Source: Ettlia oleoabundans
Lineage: Eukaryota > Chlorophyta > Chlorophyceae > Chlamydomonadales
DNA: 53,038 bases
Assembly (NCBI GenBank): GCA_019693395.1
Contig: JAAMXP010000298.1
Coordinates: 4,318 to 57,355, forward strand
Reading direction: 5' to 3'
The notes under the pieces were generated by a model. That model was not told the origin of the DNA, ran no database searches, and saw only the letters and a program-made list of their open reading frames with translations. The translations under genes were made by a program, and so were the position numbers. Each line of letters starts with the position of its first letter. Within the stretch, counting starts at the first letter, position 1. Shown in pieces: positions 47,601-53,038 of this stretch.

Positions 47601-48545
47601 CCCCCTCACCAACCCGGCCCGCAGCCTTATCACGGTATAACGCTCCCTGCACGCGGCAGGGGCTGTGAGGAAGCCAGATCTGCTTGTTGCAAGATGTCGT
47701 TCACAGAGCCTTTGCCTCCGTACTTGTGGTCTGGCTACATCAATAGCTTGTTTGCACATCAAGTACTATGCATCACCCACCTGGCTTGGCTCCTTGCCTG
47801 GCTCAATCCACAGCTCCCCCCTGCACCCGCCCCAGAGCAGGTTGGGTAAGAAGTCGGTGGGGAACACATCCACAACAGCCTGTCCATCAGGGCGGTGCTG
47901 GATGCTGTTGGGGCAAGGTGCGCCGCCCGCCTCTAGCGATTCAGCAAATTCGCGAAGGCCGGTTACCACAGGCACCTGCAAGAAGGGACAGAAAGATAAC
48001 CTTCACAGTATGGGGCAATTGCTTATGGGGCAAATGTAGGCATGCAAGTATGGTGATGCAACAGCTCCTCAGTTGTGGGGCCCAATTTGAACCTACCCAA
48101 GCAACCAGCTCCTCGCCGATACCCTGGCCATAGGTGCCTTTGGCGGCGGTGGCCGCCTCTGCCGCCTCTTCCGCCACCGCCAGCATTGTCGGCAGGCAGG
48201 CACGCAAAAGTGCAGCACGTTCACCAGCGCTTAGCTGGGCCCACTCGTGTGCCTTGGACGCCAAGGAATGAAGCACCGAGTCCAACTGTGTCTCGCTGGT
48301 AGCGGGCATGGGTTTAAACCCTGCAGGCGAATAAAGCGTGCTGCAGCATGATGTCAAAACAGGCAGAGGCGGCGAGCAGAAGGCAGGCAGGTCGGTGGGA
48401 AACCTTGCAGGCCTCCGCGCCCAACTGAACTGCTCCTGAAGAGATCACCTTTTGGGGGTTGGCCCGGGCATGGCGGTGGCCTAGTGAAAAGCCTCTCCAG
48501 CACAGACAGCACCGGCTGTTGAGCGGCACCTATGGCCCTCAGCAT
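44629..48545 (-). CDS. Divergent aldehyde dehydrogenase superfamily protein (bacterial-type)
   Basis: NAD(P)-dependent ALDH fold. About 14 short exons from ATG 48545 (MLRAIGAAQQPVLSVLERLF) to the TAG at 44629. Segments read: LHSLASKAHEWAQLSAGERA, VGEGGVGLVLGAGNQ, VVDDEVVICKMNPVNEYLGP, FVYGGGPVGKYLC, VHLTGSADTFNAIVW (cofactor loop), KPVSAELGCVTPYIIVPG with the general-base Glu, GLTNNAGHNCLKAEILLMD with the candidate nucleophile Cys, GWPLREKFLAALRRKLSSMP, GTLSCSMFIHP, GLKYGAIAVNVPG, WGAFPGTTPQ, DIGSGNCFVHNTHMYDN, KSILYFPFQYHPKPPFW and AVGRAALRFSAFPSLATMLP. The set NPVNEYLGP / AELG.V.P.IVVPG / CNERLWGT resembles an ALDH clade I recall from actinobacteria, not the usual plant ALDH families. Substrate unknown; no targeting signal stands out. 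Confidence 0.85.
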
Positions 48546-48727
48546 GTTCGAGACCGTTATGACGACTAGCGAAACGGTGGAACGATTGCTAAGGTTTTCA
48601 TATTAGAGCCCTTGTCCCAACCTTCAACTCGTACTGCTGGCACCAGGCCATGGCCAGCCTTTCCATCGCATTCGGCTAAAACAACCGCCAGGCAACTTCA
48701 AACCATGCTTATAGCATACCTTAGCAG

Positions 48728-48991
48728 ATGCAACCGCAAGATCACCTTGCTGGCGCTGCTAGGCCCAAGGAAACCATTATCCAGCCGCTTGCACCAGCAG
48801 AGGAAGAGGCACCCACGGAGACTACAAGCCAGGATGGCTGCCAGAGCACCATTGTGCAGGACGACAAGCAGTTGAAGAAGCCAAACGACGTCCACCCACC
48901 AGAGCAAGAGGACGCAGAGTCGTGGGAAAACGCTAGCCCAGTTTGCTATGCCAGCCAGTTCACTGATTACACATCCTTGGGCACACACTGA
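48728..48991 (+). CDS. Doubtful small acidic ORF
   Basis: An 87-codon frame from ATG (MQPQDHLAGAARPKETIIQP) to TGA, rich in Glu, Gln, Thr and Pro with a composition unlike the shadow frames around it. It lies in the otherwise empty 650 bases between the ALDH start and the next convergent gene. The ATG follows directly after TTAGCAG, a possible splice acceptor, so it could be the last exon of a short gene. No homologue recognised. It may be chance. Confidence 0.3.
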   Translation: MQPQDHLAGAARPKETIIQPLAPAEEEAPTETTSQDGCQSTIVQDDKQLKKPNDVHPPEQEDAESWENASPVCYASQFTDYTSLGTH

Positions 48992-49200
48992 TGGGTGCAC
49001 GACAAACTACAGTTCATCCGTTGCTTCATTAGCACTCATTAAAACACAATTGTAAGCGGTGGCCAACGTGCACCAGGGCCTTGCTTCCATACTGTAGCCA
49101 GGAAGTGCCCTACAACATGGACAGGAAGCCATGCCTGCATTGTTGCTGTAAATCAGCCACTTAACCTGCTGCTGTGAATCAGTAACTTGAAACCTGTTTT

Positions 49201-50322
49201 TCACTGCTTCTCTTCTGCAGCAGCATCGATGCCGGGGATCAGCCCCTTCCACGTGTACACACCCTGCAGTGATACCAAACAAGCACACTCAGAGGCAGGC
49301 TTGTTAGCACCACAGTACGGCAGGGGTTGCATGTGTGAACGGCGCGTCACCAACCAACCAGCCATGCCACTGACCCAAGCGCGCGATTCGCAAGCAGTAG
49401 AACACGCACCGCCATGAGCACGCAGTCAGCAGTGAAGATGAAGGGGAAGGATTTCCAGACAAAGGGCAGGGCCACGTTGAGCAGCGGTACGGCCAGGAAG
49501 AGCAGGTTCAGGGCGTCCTTCTCGCGGTCTGTGCACTCTCGAGCCCTCAGGGACGGAATCGTGAACATCCTGTCAGCAACCAAACACCAGTTGGGTTGCA
49601 CGCAGCTCAGCATCCCCACAATACCACGGCTTTGCGCCCAGCCAACCCGCCGGGAACTATTGAATGCATTGCAGCTCAAACTGCTGCTCCTCCTGCTGCT
49701 GGCAGGATTGATAAGCAAGCCTCTAGATCAACACACATGGTGACCACACCCACCATATGGACCACATGCCCAGCAGCCGCGCGATGTCTGGTTGATCAGA
49801 AGGAAAGATGAGGTTGAACGACAGCAGGCCGCCCACAGCCAGCGCCGCCCATGCCTGGACCTCAAATATGGTGTACAGCAAGCTGCCCTTGTAGGCCGGA
49901 TTCTTGCCGGTGGCGCCAGATGCACGCGGCGCGAAGGTGGTGGCGGCGTTGCGAGCAAACTTGCTGACCTCCTTGTCAATGTTAACATCGACAGCAGGAG
50001 GAGTGGCGGCAGCGGGCTCTGCAGCGGGCAAGAGCGACACATCAATCCGATCAGGCAGACAAGCCACTGCGGGGTTAGGATAACTGCTGTATCGACACAT
50101 TAGATTGAACCGGTCCTGAACAGTTGAGCGAGCCTCACCTGTTTGGGTGGCGGTGCTCCGCTCTTCTGCCTCTGCCTGACACCGCTGAAGGCGCCAATGC
50201 GCCATAGCCCAGCCGCTGGGCTTCAGTACAGCATATCTACTGAGGCTGTGCGGTTTGTGTTGCTGCTGTTGGTGCGCCTGCCCCTGGAGGCAAGCCCTGC
50301 TGAGGTGTGCTGTTTGCTGCAT
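49201..50322 (-). CDS. Conserved plastid membrane protein of unknown function
   Basis: Four exons (50322-50139, 50066-49754, 49569-49410, 49263-49201) sum to 720 nt, 239 residues. The N-terminus is Gln/Arg/Ser-rich and low in acids (MQQTAHLSRACLQGQAHQ), consistent with a transit peptide. The conserved part is GKNPAYKGSLLYTIFEVQAW, AALAVGGLLSFNLIFPSDQP, DIARLLGMWSIW-MFTIPSLR, EKDALNLLFLAVPLLNVALP and FVWKSFPFIFTADCVLM, giving three or four hydrophobic helices, then a short tail GVYTWKGLIPGID. I recall close relatives of this module in land plants and cyanobacteria-derived plastid proteomes but no established function. All introns are GT-AG. Confidence 0.82.
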
Positions 50323-50614
50323 ATTATTTTGCAGTGCAGAGGGAGGGCCTGCAATAATGTGTGATCAGCGAGTCGACTCGGTGCGGCGATTGGCCCTGAA
50401 AGCCAGCGCAAGCGGAAGAAGCTAATCGCGCTCACCCTCCGAGTTTTCTTCCCGAGCCGAAACCCTGAAGACCCCTTGCTTGCTACCGTGCAGGCTTTAC
50501 TGGCGAATACAGTTCTCCCTGTACCGGAGAACCTGCGGCTTCGCAAAGCTTTGCGATCAAGACTGATGGAGCAGCTGTAACCGCGTCTCGCCTTTGCAGC
50601 AAGTTGCAAGGATC

Positions 50615-53038
50615 ATGGATGTGTCGGACCCCCTTCGTTTCGGCCAGGTGGACCACTGCCCTGCCTGCCGAAACTCACTTGCTTCTTCAGCGGCTTGCTG
50701 TGACTTCCGCTGTCCATGCTGGGTGCTGCAGGAAGAGGAGCAGGATGCCCACGAAGAGGTTTCACTAGACGACGGCGCACCAACGCAAGCTGAGGCAGCA
50801 CCGGCCACGCAAGGGGCCGCTGCCGGTGCACCCACTGCTTCCTCCGCAACTGCAAACAGTGACAGTGATCCATTGTCCTCACTGGCCAGCAGGACAGAAG
50901 CAGCCACGGGATTCCGTGACATGTACGATGTGCAGCAGCAGCAGCAGCAGCAGCAACCGCAGATGCGTGCAGAGCATCGCACGGGCCCCTCTGGCAGCAA
51001 TATCAGCGGCAGCAGCAGCACTGGCGCCACTACTTCACACCACCATGCGCAGGCCAGCCTAACACTGGATAGCCTGGAAATCACAGCAGACGACAGCAGA
51101 TTCTTGCGTGGCCCGGGGCGTGATGGTGGTAGCGCTGGCCCGGCCGGCCAACCTGCATCTGCCTTTCAAATCAGCGTGTCTGACCCTGTACAGCGCGTAA
51201 GCGACAGCATGATTCCCGGTTTCACCAGCACCCACACTGAGTACCTCGTCACCACAACACTAAACAGTCCACGCCGGCGTGTGGAAGTGCGACGGCGGTT
51301 TCGCGACTTTGTGGTGCGTGGCGCTGACGCTGCTGGCAAGCCCACCCTGCCACAGTGCTGGTCAAAAGACTCACGATACCTAGGCTTAGGCTGGAAGCAC
51401 AGGGATCACCCAGCTAGTGCCTCATACTTTTATTGAACATACTGGCAGCCACCCTTGCGCCTGTCATAGAGTGTGTAAGCAGCTGAGGCTGTTATTCACA
51501 ACTTCTCTGGCTGCCTGCAGGCGCTTGCAGACCTGCTGGCCATCACGCAGCGTGGCTACTTTGTGTTCCCCAGGTGATTACCTGGCAGGCAGACAGATGG
51601 CTCATGTTGCAGCAGGAGCGCCCACTATTCGCGTTAAGGAAGTGTGGGTGTGGCAGGCAGCGGCAAGCATAAGTGCAGTGGGTGAGCCACCGCAAAGCCC
51701 CCAATGTATGTTCTCGGCTGCCACTCGGCTGCTTGCAGGCCTGACAAGAACACCCTTGACCAGCAACTGGGCAAGAGCGATTTCGTTGAGCTGCGACGGC
51801 TGGAGTTGGAGCGGTACCTGCGCAAGCTGGCCGTGCACCCTGTAGTGGGAAGCTCAGAGGTGGGCGGGGTTGGCTAACGGCGAGAGCGAGGGGCTGGATG
51901 GCGGTCATGAACGAGCATTTGGCTGGCATTTTCACAGTGTCTGCACCATGCTTAGGAGATCAGTTTGGTTAGAGATATATGTTTGTTCTGTGCCCCAAGC
52001 GTTTTGCATGTTTGCTGTTCTATGTGGGCTGAACCAGCCTGCATTCCAATAGGCTATCGCTCATACGCAGTGGTGTGCTTGCAGGAACTTAAAGTGTTTC
52101 TTGAGGCAGAGGGCAGTTTGGAAAGAAACTTTTCATGGCAGCAGCTGCAGCCAGTGCGCGGCAGCCTGCTGGAGGGCATTGGGCGCTTGCCCCGTCAGCT
52201 CATAGGTGCGTGTGGTGCAGTTGCAGCAGTAACACTGCATCATCGTGTCCCAGCACGTGTCCAGCAGCATGCCGCATCAGTCTCGTGTGCCACCTTGTGT
52301 CCACTGCATGAACGACAGCAGACGGGTTCAACTCCCAAGCCGTTCATAGCCGTGATCTGTTGCTAGCCCTTGCGGGCCGAACCTTTCTTTGGCTGCAATG
52401 TTGCAGGATCCGACAGCAGCGTGCCCAGTACGGTAGAGGCTCAGCAGAATGCACGCAACACCAGCGACTTGCTGCGCCGTTTCCGTGAGCTGGGGGAGCG
52501 CATGCGGCAGGAGTACAAGGCACCACCAGTGCTGGATGAACAGGAGGTCAAACTGCGGGTAGGCGCCTTGCTAGATAATTTGATAGCTTGTGGCTGATTC
52601 GTGGCATGAAGGCTTTAGTCTGCCCGTATCATGCATGGTCGACAGCACGTATTGCTGTTTGTTGTTCCTAAAGCTGCCTTTTTGGCCTTGAGAGCAACCC
52701 TTGAATACAGATGAAAATATCTGTTGCAGGAGCAGCGTGCCGGGATAGAAGAGCATGCGGAAAAGCTAGCGGCTGCATCAAGGCGAGCTGAGCGCATGGT
52801 GAAAGAGTTTGAGGAAATGGGGGCGGGTGAGGCTTTGACACTAAGCTGGGTATTGCTGTGGAGGTTGGCACAAATCCAAGACCGGGGCAGGGGTGTGCGC
52901 TGTTGTGGCCATTCAACTGATGCAGCGTGCTGTGGGGGGAGGACGGCTTGAACGAAAGGCAAGTGCAAAGATTACACCCTCTTTGTAGAGCACTGCCGCT
53001 CCAGGGCCACCCATGGCCGACCTGACTTGGCTTGCCCC
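50615..53038 (+). CDS. PX-domain sorting nexin (SNX1/SNX2-like), truncated at window edge
   Basis: Endosomal phosphoinositide-binding protein. Begins MDVSDPLRFGQ at ATG 50615. An intron, 50648-50731 (CAG|GTGGAC to CTGCAG), probably removes a Cys-rich stretch that happens to be open. A disordered acidic region with eight CAG codons follows, then the PX domain: FQISVSDPVQRVSDSMIPGF, EYLVTTTLNSPRRRVEVRRR-FRDFV with the phosphoinositide-binding RRFRDF, LADLLAITQRGYFVFPRPDK, then VELRRLELERYLRKLAVHPV. Later exons (about 52088-52826) encode ELKVFLEAEGSLERNFSW, LLRRFRELGERMRQEYK and EEHAEKLAAASRRAERMVKE, the start of a BAR-like coiled coil. The gene runs off the right edge. A retromer-associated role is inferred from the PX-plus-coiled-coil layout. 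Confidence 0.88.
50932..50956 (+). repeat. CAG repeat encoding poly-Gln
   Basis: Eight uninterrupted CAG codons and a CAA, in frame within the disordered N-terminal region of the sorting nexin. Confidence 0.9.

Overview
This is a nuclear segment of a green alga. Nearly every gene is broken into short exons by small introns (mostly 60-300 nt). Coding DNA is GC-rich. Protein matches mix plastid-targeted proteins (FabZ, an HCF173-type SDR/CIA30 protein, an Iojap-type factor), mitochondrial proteins (complex I NDUFS7, HslU, a TMEM186-like protein) and plant-type nuclear proteins. A chlorophyte, probably a trebouxiophyte (Coccomyxa/Chlorella group), is my best guess; the species cannot be read from the window. 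One assembly gap (471 N) sits at 24380-24850.

Layout: 1-4959 (-) kinesin-6-like motor, cut by the left edge; 5637-6472 (+) complex I NDUFS7; 7095-10968 (-) uncharacterised P-loop NTPase; 11462-12567 (+) RING ligase with SUMO-interaction motifs; 12874-13373 (-) ribosomal protein eL39; 13798-17325 (+) plastid SDR with CIA30 domain; 17745-18841 (-) divergent histone H3 with CENH3 hallmarks; 19077-20401 (-) NAT9-type acetyltransferase; 21061-22214 (-) TMEM186-like; 22431-26532 (-) mitochondrial HslU, with the gap inside it; 26888-28074 (+) Iojap/RsfS; 28304-30782 (-) BUD23 rRNA methyltransferase with a very long tail; 32287-34480 (-) bZIP factor; 34941-38725 (-) PGAP1-like GPI inositol deacylase; 38976-42883 (-) glycerophosphocholine acyltransferase with a 1.5-kb intron that looks invaded; 43131-44308 (+) plastid FabZ; 44629-48545 (-) divergent aldehyde dehydrogenase; 48728-48991 (+) doubtful small ORF; 49201-50322 (-) plastid membrane protein; 50615-window end (+) PX-domain sorting nexin.

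There are no operons and no multi-gene system that I can defend. Loose functional echoes are present: chromosome and cell-division genes (kinesin-6, CENH3, SUMO-targeted ligase), two complex I genes (NDUFS7, TMEM186-like), ribosome biogenesis (eL39, BUD23, RsfS), and two adjacent same-strand ER lipid genes (PGAP1, GPCAT). The most notable points are the CENH3 candidate, a set of at least five GC-AG introns (three fixed by protein homology), the about 400-residue C-terminal extension on BUD23, the repeat-bearing oversized intron in GPCAT, and the HslU exon that must be hidden in the gap.

Exon joins were deduced by hand from splice signals, reading phase and remembered family sequence. Where I state that exon lengths sum to a multiple of three, I counted them.
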